The position numbers and the translations under genes were made by a program. Below are positions 10,466 to 21,054 of a stretch of DNA of 64,000 nt, in pieces. Source of the stretch: Trogon surrucura (lineage: Eukaryota; Chordata; Aves; Trogoniformes; Trogonidae); assembly GCA_020746105.1 (NCBI GenBank), contig CM036623.1, positions 5,422,501 through 5,486,500 of the forward strand. Reading direction: 5' to 3'. Positions within the stretch are counted from its first letter, which is position 1; every line of letters starts with the position of its first letter. A model generated the notes under the pieces. It had not been told where the DNA came from and searched no databases. It saw nothing but the letters and a program-made list of their open reading frames with translations.

Positions 10466-13400
10466 CGGGCATCAAGTTCTTACGGTCTAGACACTCTTAT
10501 TTGCATTAGGAAGGGACATGCTGAAAAGTAGACCATAAGCTGATCATTCAAGGTCGTAGATTTGGAACAGCCTTGGCAGCGGTGCACGATGCTCAGCAAG
10601 ACTGCTTTTCCTGACCTTTATTTTGTGTCAAATTCAGGAGCGCGCTTTCTACTTACACTAGTGAAAATATCTTCTGTTTATTTCTAAAGCAGGACCGATG
10701 TAAAAAACAGCATTGCAGTTTGTGCCTACTAAAGAAAGGCCCCTCTGCTTTCTTAAGAGAGTGTGATGAACCCACTTAATCAGCTCACTAATTTAGCATC
10801 AATGTTCAGTCCGCACAATTTGAGAACAGTAAAGTTCTTTCCTATTCTTCTGTATTTTTACTTATACCTCTCCCTGTGAGCAAAACTCATTTACCTACTG
10901 GTATGAAAGAGAGAATCTGTTACAGCAGTGGATGGCAATATAAGTTCATGTAACGGTAAATTTGGTTCTATATTCTTAAAGAAATGCACTCTGAAGAAAA
11001 CGCATAATCTTTTATACATATTTTTGATTTTGAATAACCCGTATTTTTCAGAAACTTAAAGTACTGAATTAAAAGTTGCTCAAAATGAAGATAATCTAAA
11101 AGATAAAAAACCCAAACCAAAACAGAAATAAAGTTTTAAGTATGTTGTAGACCACATTCCTTCCACTTAAATCTTCTGTGAAATATCGAACTTCTGTACT
11201 TAAATGTCATGTAACTCCCTTTCAATAATATTTTTATGTTATTTAAACTTAATTCTGTATTATTGTTCTATCTTAACTTTCTCTATTCTTTTCAAGCTGA
11301 TTTCTGGCTTTTTTAGTACTAACTATATTTATTCTTTTAAATATAAGAATGGCTTCAGCAAATGCGTCATTCTATGAAACTGGCTGTATTTATTGTTCAT
11401 ACTTCTAGTCAGCTACTAGTTCTTGAGCCTTTTATTATTATTTATTTTTAAAAGGATGTTTTGATGACTTAGGAATATGTCCTGAAGCATTATCTGTAGC
11501 TCAAATTGCAATACAGCTTTTTGTCTGCTGTACTTTATAGTTCTTAAATCTTCTCCTTCCCAGACTCTCAATATTTTTTTCATTTTGAAAAGCCTTCTGT
11601 TTATTCCTTCCACTAATCTTTAGATCTCTGCTTAACCCCATTGCCCACTATTGCCCTTTTCTACATTTACATTTAACCAGCATGTCAGTTACAGTCTCTC
11701 CAGAAATTTTCTTACAGAAAAAAAAGGCACCACATTTTAACGGTACTTGAGGAAAGTTGTGGCATCAAAAGTTCCTAATCCTGAAAAATCTATACTCTTC
11801 CTCTTTCTATAGGAAATGTCAGTAAAAGTGGAGAAAAGACAGAAAATAAAGATTTTTTTTTTTTTTTTTAAATGTCACTCCATCTAAAGCAAACTCGCAA
11901 AAATCTTTGAGTGTTCTCCCTATCACTTCTGACACAGCTTGGAGAGAAAGGCAAATCACAAATAGCAAATGAGTCTAAGCCAGGCACACAAAGACTGAAG
12001 TGCCTACAAGAAGTCTGAGAGGAGTTAATAATGATATAACAGACTCATCTGAGAGGAGACAAGAAAATATAAATGAATTCTTAATTTTTAGACTAGGACT
12101 AATTACACCCATATTCTGAATGTTGCTCATTGCTGGAGTTACTTTTTTTTATGGTAATTCTGAAGTGTCATATTCTAGACTGTCTTCAATACTTTCAGTA
12201 AACTCATCTTCCTTGCTTCTATTACCTACTCTTAGGCAACAGGTTTTCATTTTTTTGACATTGATAACAAGCAAGCAGAAAGCCGCTATGGGATTTTTGT
12301 TGAGTTTTAAAACTTGAGTCTACAACAAATACTGAAATTAGCATGTTAGGCTGTCTCTTTGAATATTGTCCATATTAACATTAACTTATGCACACATTTT
12401 TCAGACACACATGAGCCTTTCTGAATATGCCTTGACGTTTTTCTAAGATATCACTGCTCTATCACCTAGTGGTCGCTCAAACCTATCCACCTTCAGTTCT
12501 GAAGTTGTAAACTCTTATTGCCCTGGTCTGACCATTTCTGTCACTTGGATCGCAATACAATCTCAAAATTGTGACAAACCCACATCCTTAATTAACTGTT
12601 AGTAATTTACTCACTTTTCATAGACTGAATGTGTTTTATTTACTACAAAGCAACAACATTTTGTCTAGGTGATGCTGGAGGAGGTTTTGGAATTTATTAG
12701 TCGATAGTACTAACTTTGCATGCAGAAGGAATATGTTTCTTATCTCTCTGACTGTGGAAATTTCTCAAACAGACAAATTGATGCAGATCAACTGAAAAAA
12801 AGAAATGGAAATTTACATTTAGAACAGGACATAGGCCAGATCACTGGGAACCAGAGATAGTTCTTTTCCAAAATGCAGGAAGTGTATTATGAGCAGATGG
12901 TGCTATAGTTGTGTTTTGGGTAATAAAACATGGCATTGCATAACCCATCTTTATTCTTATGCTTTAAACACCCATTTCCACTACCCTTATGAATCATTCC
13001 ACTTGAAAGTCTCTTGAGCCCTTGTATTTCATCAGTGATTTTCTGGCCTGCTTCCCTCAGCCTCCCTCATTTTTTAATTTGCTCAGTACACTTACTTGAG
13101 TTCTTTCACTAGACAATCAAAGAAAAAATCCTTCAGAGGGATTAGTAATAAGTCTTAAGGTTGTGTCAAGCAAGCTTAGGGTAAAAGGATTTCTTAAACA
13201 TCCCATGCATTAGTGAAAGTGATTGGCTAACAAGGTGTGCACTTTCTACCTGTTGCCAACTTCTCCACTTCCTGCAAAATCCCCAGCCAGTAAGCAGAGT
13301 TGTCCACCTGGTACCCACCAAGCAGGCAGGCGAAGTTTTCAGATGCACAAATTCTTAGTGACAGGTTCTAATGCATTGCGAGGTACAAAGATGTTAGAAA

Positions 13401-14039
13401 TAAGAGAAAGAATTGCCTCTCCCATCCTGCCCTGCCACAGTGTATGCTGCTAAAAACATGAGGGTTGCAGCTAAGGAGGACATGCTGAGATTTGAACGGC
13501 TTTATCTCAATGAAGTGCCACGGCCTTTGTCCATATCCCACGTGCGTATTTCTAATGCTGCACACGTGTGTATCTCTGATCCATGCTTAGAACTCTAATG
13601 CACATCGAAGCTAAGTTTATAGCCTGCATTTATAATCATACATTCATTTACATTTGCGTTATACTTCCAACTGGCTTCACTGATTTTTGGAAACATTGAA
13701 TAATTAAGGAAAACAATTTTCAATTAAACATCGTAAATCCAAAGTCTCAAAATTAAGATTCAGTTTCTGACATGTGTAATGGGTCTCCCAGAACACGGCT
13801 ACTCCACTCTTTGGCTGAAGAGTGTCACATGATTAGCACAATGTACATATTATGACAAATAACATCACATCCTTAGATAATTTCTGCATGTCACCAAGTA
13901 ATTCTAGCCAGGGTGCCCATATCTGAATTTTGAATGAGAAGAATATGTGTTAACAAGTGCCAGTCACTCTGACTGAAGGAAAGGACAGACTGAAAGCAGC
14001 AGGGTTGTGATTGCTAGCAGCTTGAATAAACAAACTGAT

Positions 14040-14066
14040 ATTTCTCTCTCTTTCTCTTTCTTTTTA
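14040..14066 (+). repeat. Polypyrimidine (CT)n-like tract
   Basis: A run of C and T lies on the plus strand (TTTCTCTCTC, TTTCTCTTTC, TTTTT) with no purine. It is simple sequence. Mirror-type polypyrimidine tracts can act as long splice-acceptor tracts, but no exon-like frame follows. Confidence 0.6.
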
Positions 14067-16720
14067 CACTGTTAAGGAGAAGCCATGAACATTTTCCAGC
14101 TGTGACAATTGGCTGGTTTAAGATGCAATGTCTGCTTTGCCTTCTTTATTCATGATTTTTTTTTACAATGGAGAGATTAGAAGATTTAGAACATCTCACC
14201 TACTAGGTCAGAAACTAACAGAGGAGAAAATAAAATTATTTCTTACATCAAAACATTGTACTTTTCTTTATTTGAATAACTACAATTCAATTATCCAGCA
14301 AAGATTTTACCACTAGAAAGAAATTATGCTATAGATGTTCCTTCCCAGAGCTGCCATATATGATTATGAGGTAAGATTGGGCCCCAGTTCTGCTCATCCA
14401 TGTGTACTTAAAGCAGAACTTCAAAGGAGACACAGAGCAACAGTCAGCAAAGAACTCTGTGAAAGATGTAAGAAACAAAATTAACTTTTACATATGCCTG
14501 AAAAATGATGAAGTTGTGAATAAAACTGGCCACAAAGATGGGAAAAGGATGGAAGAGGGAGAAGAACGATGTTGAAATTTTGAAACAGAAACCAGAGAGA
14601 GAAAAAGCCTGTCACAACAGAGTCAGCCAACCTAAGCCAGTCCATCCAGATCTATTCCATTTGAAATAATAACTGAGAATTCTGAAAGGGAAAGGAAGAA
14701 AGAGAGAAACTGAACATCTTGGTTGGAGTGTCTGCTGGGGTTATGGTGGACTTCAATTAATTTCACAGCTCAGATCAAGCAGTGTCCTAACACCTCGATT
14801 ATTAAAGATATCTCTTGGGTTTGATCATTCTAGGTCTGAGAAAGTCCCTGTTAATCCTTGCAGCTTTCTACAGTGTAACAATTATATCCTACTGAAAACT
14901 TTCTGTCATACAATTCATGCTTTGGTGTAGATATAAACCTAGAGGAAGAGGCGATATGTAGGTAAAAATCACAGTTCTGGAAAGGGCCTTTACTCAGCTC
15001 TGTGAAGGGACCACAACAACCCTTGCAGTGTGATTTTTGCAGTTGCTGGAAGAATTGCTCAGAATGGCTGGAGAAGAACTGTAGCAGCAACTGCAGCAGA
15101 AACTTTGCAGCTTCCTGTGGTTATTCACAGGTCTGAACTGCATTTAATTGCCGTTTAATTTCATTGTCTGTGAAGGATTTCTTGCTTTCCAAAGAGGAGT
15201 TGCAATAAGACAGAATTCTGAAAAGGATGATTGACATTAGTTATATTCACTGTCGTGATACTACAGTTCATTCTGGTAGGGATCCCAGTCTAAGCCCAAA
15301 ATGAATAGGAGTTTGGATCTAGAGCCAGTTTAAAGTCACAGCCTCAGTTATTCCTCATGAGAACAGCTGAACAATAGGAGATACCAGTTAAGATAGGAGA
15401 CACCAGTGAGACTGCAAATAAAAATTTGAATGTGGCCTTATAGTCAAATGATATATTCATTGCTAGTATAATATTTAGATCATTGAGAAATAAGTGACTT
15501 CGACTATTGAGAAATGGAAGGATTTTGTGAGGCGATGGGGAGCATTTTTTAAAAGGCTTTAACCCACAGGCTGGTGGGGATTGCTTCCTAGGTGGAAATA
15601 GCAGCTTTCACTCACAAAACTAAATGCTGCCACTACAGTGTCTCAGGTGAAAATCTTTCTAGAGTACTTCAGCTGCGGTGAAAAGCCCTGAGTTTCTTGG
15701 CTTTTTGCTTTGAGTGCGGTTTAACCCGCGAGAGACTTCTTTCAGATAATATAACAGAAAACGTTAACTTACAAAACAGTCACAGCTGCAGTTGTTTTTT
15801 AAAAACATATCAGCGATGAACAACTTGATCCAATTCAGAAAAAGTCAAAGACTGCAGAAACATTTGGCTGCTACTGGTTTAAAATAGCACCACCATAAAA
15901 TGTCATGTACATGTTAGTCTTCTGAGCATATATTTCTTGTTGTTGACTTCATTGCACTGAAAATCAGCCTGATTCTTTCTGTCGGTATCAAAACAGATGA
16001 CAAATCTAGCTATGCAGCTCTATTTTTTATTTTTACTATACATTTGTAAATCTCAGAGAGATATATTAGGTCCAGGTAATGACTATTTCAACTGGATTGC
16101 TATTTTTAGTCTGCCTCATAGAATATTCCTAGCTATGCAGAAACTAGCTGCATTGACTCCTGTGACACAGAACAGGCAAAAAGCAGCTCGAAGGTACCCG
16201 AAGATCTATCCCTGCAAATCTATTTCTTACTTACCTGACTAGTTTTCTGTGACTGTCTCTCTTAAAACATAGTAAAATATCAAAGAGTGTTTATTTGCAC
16301 CTAGATGAAACTCATTGCTATTTCTGCATGAAATTTCCATAATAAACTCACACTTAGTGCTGCTACTCTGAGCCTCATAAAAATAAGAACGGAGTTTAGA
16401 AGGAAGGCTGTAGCTGAAGGCAGGAATTATCAGAAACATGGTGCTTTGCAAGTGATTTGATAACAAAGTGCACACGCTGGTTTAAAAACTAGGTTGTCCT
16501 GAAGGCCCCAAGAAAAAATAATGAGATCATGAAAAGCTGGAAAACCACGTAAAGCGAAGTGGAAAAAAATTGACATATATCCTACTTCACCTCTAACCCA
16601 CCTGATAACCCCCATCATGCTGAGAGAACCAGGAACAAATATATCCATGCCAAATAAACAATCCCAGGTGTCAGCACTGATGATCTTCTCTAGTTACTTG
16701 AAGGCATCCTAGTTATTCAC

Positions 16721-17240
16721 AGTAACAGAGGCAATGGCAGAGGTCCGAAGCATCTCTGAGTACTGCCATGTCACAACTCGCCCGAAAATTTCCATTCCCT
16801 CATTAAGGCAACGTCATTACCATGACCCGCTCACAACCTTGATTGAAATTTCTCTAACAATGCACAGCGCTGCAGACAGGATCATGTTATCCAGGCCCAC
16901 CTCAGCTTTTTTTTCCAGGGCATTAGCTGAGAGAGGTAGATTGGAAAGCAAACGGAGATCTCAGAGAATGCCAAAGGAAAATAAAAGCTAACAAACTCGA
17001 CAGTAATTGTTGTTTCGCAATGTGAACTTGACGAGCTAAAGTGAAAAGGAGCAGCGGAGGCTGTTAAAAGTGCAGCGCATCCCCTCACCCGCTGCATTTG
17101 GTCTTCAGCATCAGGACCAGCGCTGCAGTTTGTATGCTGGGCTTTCTCATGCATATAGATAGCCTCTGGCACTAATACGAGGCCATCCATGTTTTTTCTC
17201 TTGTTATTAAAGGGCATGAATTCATCCGTAGGGCAAAGCT
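16721..17240. other. Candidate conserved non-coding block
   Basis: This stretch is more GC-balanced than its surroundings and lacks simple sequence or transposon marks. It is dense in short motifs (AGCGCTGCAG and similar near 16866 and 17119, TAATTGTTGTTTCGC near 17003, TCATGCATATAGATAG near 17147). Both strands carry open frames of 85-111 codons, but neither translation looks like a protein. The texture resembles vertebrate conserved enhancers, but conservation cannot be shown from one sequence, so this is a suspicion only. Confidence 0.2.
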
Positions 17241-18346
17241 AGTACATTTACTCAGACTCCTACGTATATTGTCCCAGGATCCTAATTTGATGTACTCCGG
17301 TGGAAAGTGATTAGGGTCAGAGGACTTAAGCTGTATTCTAACACATATTAGATTTAAATAATCCTGTCTTATCTCTTCTGGCTTCTATCCAGTTTATTTT
17401 AACATGTTTTGCTGAGTTAGTTTGTAAGGTTTAACCAAGTTTTAACAGCATCTAGTGGCATTTTACTAGCAAGTAGATAAACCCCACCAATGCAGGCTTC
17501 AAAGTGCATCAGTGTTCAATTTTTGTACGATTTCACAGGAGACTGAATTTCCCAGAGGAAACTAAGGAAACATAGTTTGCCAGATTAGGTATCTCAGGTT
17601 TTCAAACTATACATATTTCTGGGCCGTTATAGCTCCCTGTAGAAGCTGGAGAACTACCTTGCGTTTACTGCACACTGGTTACCAATAGCAGCTAGGGCCA
17701 AGTAAGAAATTTGCAGAAGGCTTATTAAAAAAAACCACACCACTAGAGTACTGCAGTCTGCGTTTTTCTTTGAATTTTTAACAGCATTCTGACAGGATTC
17801 ATCAGGGATCCTTGTCAAGTCCTTGCGTCATCCCCAGAAAATATGAAGGAAAGGTTTTGCTTCTCCTTCTCTCCCTGTCCCTCCTCTATCCAGACATTGT
17901 CCAGCTATTTGAATATGGAATATGGGAGAAATATCTCTATATGTTAACTAAATTAGAAGAAAATAAACTAGAAGAATGTATGATCAGACAGACCACATGG
18001 GCATAATCGGTTTTAAATTATAATCTTAACGAAATAAACTTCAACTAGGTTTGAAAATACTCTCACCATACATTTCAATTGGAACTCTGGAAGTACTTGA
18101 TTCTGTTTTCCCACTTTATTTTTCACTACTTTTCATTCTTGTGACAGTAGTCAGTTACAATGCAAAATATTTTTTTTCCTTGAAACTCAGCCTAGGCCAT
18201 TTCACTCAAATGAACCTGAAAATCCCTGAAAATCCTTGCTCAGAATTTAAGACAATGGAACAGAAACTCGAACATCATTTTTTAGGATTGGTCCTTGACA
18301 TAGAAAGTGGCTGCTGGCTTGGACACTATATTCTTATCACCTCCAG
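17241..18346. other. Unique non-coding DNA upstream of the exon-like frame
   Basis: No recognisable element lies here. An open frame from 18051 to 18359 overlaps the start of the exon-like frame in another register, but it is hydrophobic without pattern and looks random. A short 11-bp tandem (CCTGAAAATCC twice) sits near 18227. The last 15 bases form the pyrimidine-rich acceptor-like stretch described with the next feature. Confidence 0.5.
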
Positions 18347-18594
18347 GTGCTACAAATAGTTTTACTGAATATTATTCTAGAGTCAACAGGGAAGACCTGC
18401 ATCAATTTACAATCTTGAAAGAAGGTGAAATGTTTCTTTATGCTAATGGAAAATGGAATTCAAATGTACACAACACAACAGAATTTACTTTCAATGTAGA
18501 AGCTCCAGACCAGATAAGACTTGAAGAAGTGACTGGGCACAGATTGGTGAAAGGCAAACCAGACTGGAGTAATGCATGTTCATGGAGCTGAGCT
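18347..18594 (+). CDS. Possible coding exon, protein not recognised
   Basis: An open frame of about 81 codons runs from just after a splice-acceptor-like TTCTTATCACCTCCAG (ending 18347) to a TGA at 18592-18594. In this frame the first codon positions are strongly purine-biased (GGT, GCT, ACA, AAT, GAA, GTC, AAC, AGG), the RNY pattern of real coding DNA. The translation looks like a folded extracellular or luminal segment: acidic and aromatic residues alternate (EGEMFLYANGKW), there is an N-glycosylation sequon (HNTTEF), and the C-terminal part is rich in charged residues (IRLEEVTGHRLVKGK). Possible donors are GTGAAA at 18547 and GTAATG at 18569, so the exon may end before the TGA. In-frame stops lie just upstream (TAG at 18283 and 18301), which fits an intron boundary. 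I do not recognise the family. It may be an exon of a long gene whose introns fill the window, or a decayed copy. A chance frame remains possible. Confidence 0.38.
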
Positions 18595-18599
18595 GGCTG

Positions 18600-20015
18600 C
18601 TAACCTATACCGGCATAATTCAGTATCAGAAAAAGAGGCCAGAGGAAGGCATATTTTGTGCCAACTTAAATACATATTCTACTAGTCATGGCATTAAGTA
18701 GAAAATCAGCAATATGCAAGCTCTGTTACTGTAAGCACTAAAAATGTAAAGGAGTTTTAGACTCATGTTCTGAATAACTCTTTATTTGTTCAATGTGGCA
18801 CGCAATAAATCAAGTTTAAAGACACTCAGATCCATGTACACGTTAACCCAAATGGCTAAAATTCGACACCTTAAACTAGTAATTTGTCAGAAACATCTAA
18901 CTTTACCACTGTTTTCAGTGCACAAGCTGTTATCTTGACAGATCAAGATAAAGAATGCAAGACTGTTTCCCTGTAATACTAACAAGGCCATTTATTATGT
19001 GGAAAAAGAAGGATAACTTACATTAAGAAGGAAAGCCACTGAGTACAGACTTCTTGAGCAATGAGTAGATCCTTTAGGCTGGGATATAATATCAAACTTC
19101 ACTGGGACAACAGGGAATTCATGAAGTTATGCTTCTTTGCATCTGTAAATAAATAGATATTTTAAAAATATGTTTAATGCTTTTAAACTATGATTCAGCA
19201 CAGAAAAAGAGCAGCGCGATGAGATAAAAAGATGATTTATCCCATGGCCAGTGTGCTTCAAATTGACCAGAGAAAGTAATCTAATCAGACTTTATTAAAC
19301 TGATTCTGCAGTACATCCTCAATGCCTGGAAGCATTGTCTGAGCTGGTCTGCAGTCTAATCCTACTTTAGGAGGCTTGCCAACTATTTAGCCTTTTTGAA
19401 GTAGAAACACAGACATATACAACTTAATTATTGCAAACTGTTTTAATTAGAAAAACTGTGAACTTTTGGTGATGCTTGTCTTCTGAGAGGCTACGTTTGT
19501 GATAGCAGTATTTAAATAGCTGAACAAGTACATCCATTTTATCCAGAGCAAGCTATAGCAGATACTGTAGGCTCAAAAACCAGCCTAAAGAGCTGCTGCC
19601 AGGTTATATAATCTTTGAGCTCTCATCCAAGGCAGCCCTGAAGGCAAGCAGAGGGGAGAATTGCTAAGGGGCTGGTTTCGCTTCAGCCATTTCCCCCATT
19701 GCGTGCCTGTCACTGGCCTGTAAGCTGGCAGTACTGATGGTGGCAGTTTCAGACTCACATCAAAAAGGAATCTCCGTTTGTGTGACTGAGCTCCCCACAG
19801 ATTGCCAAAAATCACATTCTCTTAAGAAATAAGGGCAGACCAGTTTCAGTCCTTGCTTGCACATGCAGATAAATTTAAGTTTGCTCTCCTGATCCTTTGT
19901 TTGCATGGTTAAATCTCAATAAGTTTCCATGTCTTGTGATGAAAGGATAACATGGACAAGCTCCTTTTTTTTTTTTCTCTGTAGAATTGAGGCAGTGCCA
20001 AGAAAAGAGCTTATC
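18600..20015. other. Unique AT-rich non-coding DNA
   Basis: No recognisable gene or repeat follows the exon-like frame. There is a T-run near 19967-19977. No matching downstream exon with a good acceptor is visible in this stretch. Confidence 0.55.
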
Positions 20016-20060
20016 ATGTTAAATGAAGACATGTTAAATGGAGACACGTTAAATGAGGAC
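20016..20060 (+). repeat. Three-copy 15-bp tandem repeat
   Basis: Three adjacent copies read ATGTTAAATGAAGAC, ATGTTAAATGGAGAC and ACGTTAAATGAGGAC, followed by a partial ATGAAG. The copies differ at one to three positions. The array ends about 30 bases before the left target duplication of the LTR at 20095. It is a minisatellite-like array with no evident coding role. Confidence 0.85.
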
Positions 20061-20089
20061 ATGAAGTTACTTTAGAAGTCCTGCATTTC

Positions 20090-20094
20090 CTTGG
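20090..20094. repeat. Target-site duplication, left copy (CTTGG)
   Basis: CTTGG precedes the LTR start at 20095, and TTTGG follows its far end at 21050-21054. That is four matches in five. Together with the LTR termini this defines the outer insertion, with the nested LTR inside it. Confidence 0.7.
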
Positions 20095-20625
20095 TGTACT
20101 AAGTTTGACTGGTGTAGCATTAATTTTCTTTATGGTAGCAGGTATGGTGCTGTATTTTGAATTTGTGACCAACACACTAGTGTTTTTTGTTACCGCGCAG
20201 CGCTTACACGTCATTTAGGCCTTCTCCATTTCTCATGCTCGCTCTGCTAGAAATTAAGCTGGGAGCACACAAGAAGTTGGAAGGAGACACAGCCAGGACA
20301 GTTGACCCAACAGACCAACGGAACACCCCAGGCCATATGACATTGTGCTCAGTAAAAAAAAGCTGGGGGGAAGTAGGAGGAAGGGAGGGACACTCATTTG
20401 CCTTCCCAAGTAGCTGTTATACATGATGAAACTGCTTTCTCAGAAACAGTTGAACACCTGCCTGCCAGTGGGGAGTAGTGAATTAATTTTTGACTTTGCT
20501 TTGCTTGCATGCGTGATTTTTGCTTTCCCTATTAAATTGTCTTTATCTCAATGTGCAAGTTTTCTCACTTTTACCCTTCCAATTCTCTCACCCACTGAGG
20601 GAATGAGAAAGTGGCTGTGTAGGGC
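20095..20625 (+). mobile_element. ERVL-like solo LTR, 5' segment (interrupted)
   Basis: The segment starts TGTACTAAGTTTGACTGG and continues with TTAATTTTCTTTATGGTAG, GACACAGCCAGGACAG, CATATGACATTGTGCTCAG and, near its end, TTTCTCACTTTTACCCTTCC. In that order these are hallmarks of a very common avian LTR family, recalled from memory as ERVL-type. The TATA position is degraded to AGTAAAAAAAA, and an ATTAAA poly(A)-signal-like hexamer lies near 20531. The LTR is broken at 20625 by insertion of another LTR, and its last 30 bases resume at 21020. No internal retroviral sequence is attached, so it is a solo LTR. A diverged partial relative lies at 63500-63809. Confidence 0.85.
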
Positions 20626-21014
20626 TGTCAGAGTTTAAGGCCGGGCTAGCTAAACGCTGACAGGTGCAATCTTTGATTCCCCCACCGTCCTCCCAGGGGA
20701 GGATAACAGGGGAACCAGGGAGAGAGAAAAAAACGCCTTGAATCTGTTTAATGAAAGAGAAAATAAGACTAAAAAATAACAATGGGGACATTGAACTATA
20801 TAGAGTTATAGACAAGTACATAAATGTATTCAAAGATACGAAAGAACGTGCTAATACAGAACCTGTGCCTTCCAGATGGCAAATAGGGCCAGAGCAGAAG
20901 AGTCCCAGACTGGACTCAGCAGCAGACAAGAGCGCCCAAGCCTCCCCCACTGTGATTGCCGTGTGTGCCAGGAGCCCCAGAGAACTTTTGTACCAGGGCT
21001 CTCAAACCAGGACA
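20626..21014 (-). mobile_element. Second solo LTR, nested, opposite orientation
   Basis: Read on the minus strand, the element starts TGTCCTGGTTTGAGAGCC (at 21014) and ends TTAAACTCTGACA (at 20626). These are the same termini as the LTR at 7124-7886. It is 389 bp long, against 763 bp there. Besides the CR1 insertion, it lacks roughly 300 bases of the U3 region including the TATA box. Flanks AGGGC (20621-20625) and GAGGC (21015-21019) form an imperfect 5-bp duplication. With the insert and one flank removed, the host LTR reads GTGTAGGGCCGAGCTGCTGG, which lines up without a gap against the family as I recall it. The insertion into the older LTR is therefore well supported. Confidence 0.85.
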
Positions 21015-21019
21015 GAGGC

Positions 21020-21049
21020 CGAGCTGCTGGCTGTGGTTAACCCACAACA
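21020..21049 (+). mobile_element. ERVL-like solo LTR, 3' end segment
   Basis: CGAGCTGCTGGCTGTGG, then TTAACCCACAACA, is the terminal part of the LTR that starts at 20095, with the expected ACA end at 21049. It is followed by TTTGG, matching the left duplication CTTGG. Confidence 0.75.
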
Positions 21050-21054
21050 TTTGG

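Larger units (their letters stand above)
7892..16720. other. Unique AT-rich non-coding DNA
   Basis: No gene, transposon or RNA gene is recognisable in this stretch. It holds a short (CA)n at 8251-8264, an alternating tract at 8128-8149, A-runs near 10287 and 10337, a 17-T run at about 11853-11869 and a CT-rich tract at 14040-14066. The Z-DNA-prone tract at 10438-10465 is listed separately. Open frames stay below 80 codons and show no domain. Confidence 0.55.

Noticed and set aside
20626..20662. First reading of 20662 as the end of the outer LTR
   Set aside because: The bases GCTAGCTAAACGCTGACA look like an LTR end, but they belong to the minus-strand inner LTR. The true outer end is at 21049, where the target duplication matches.
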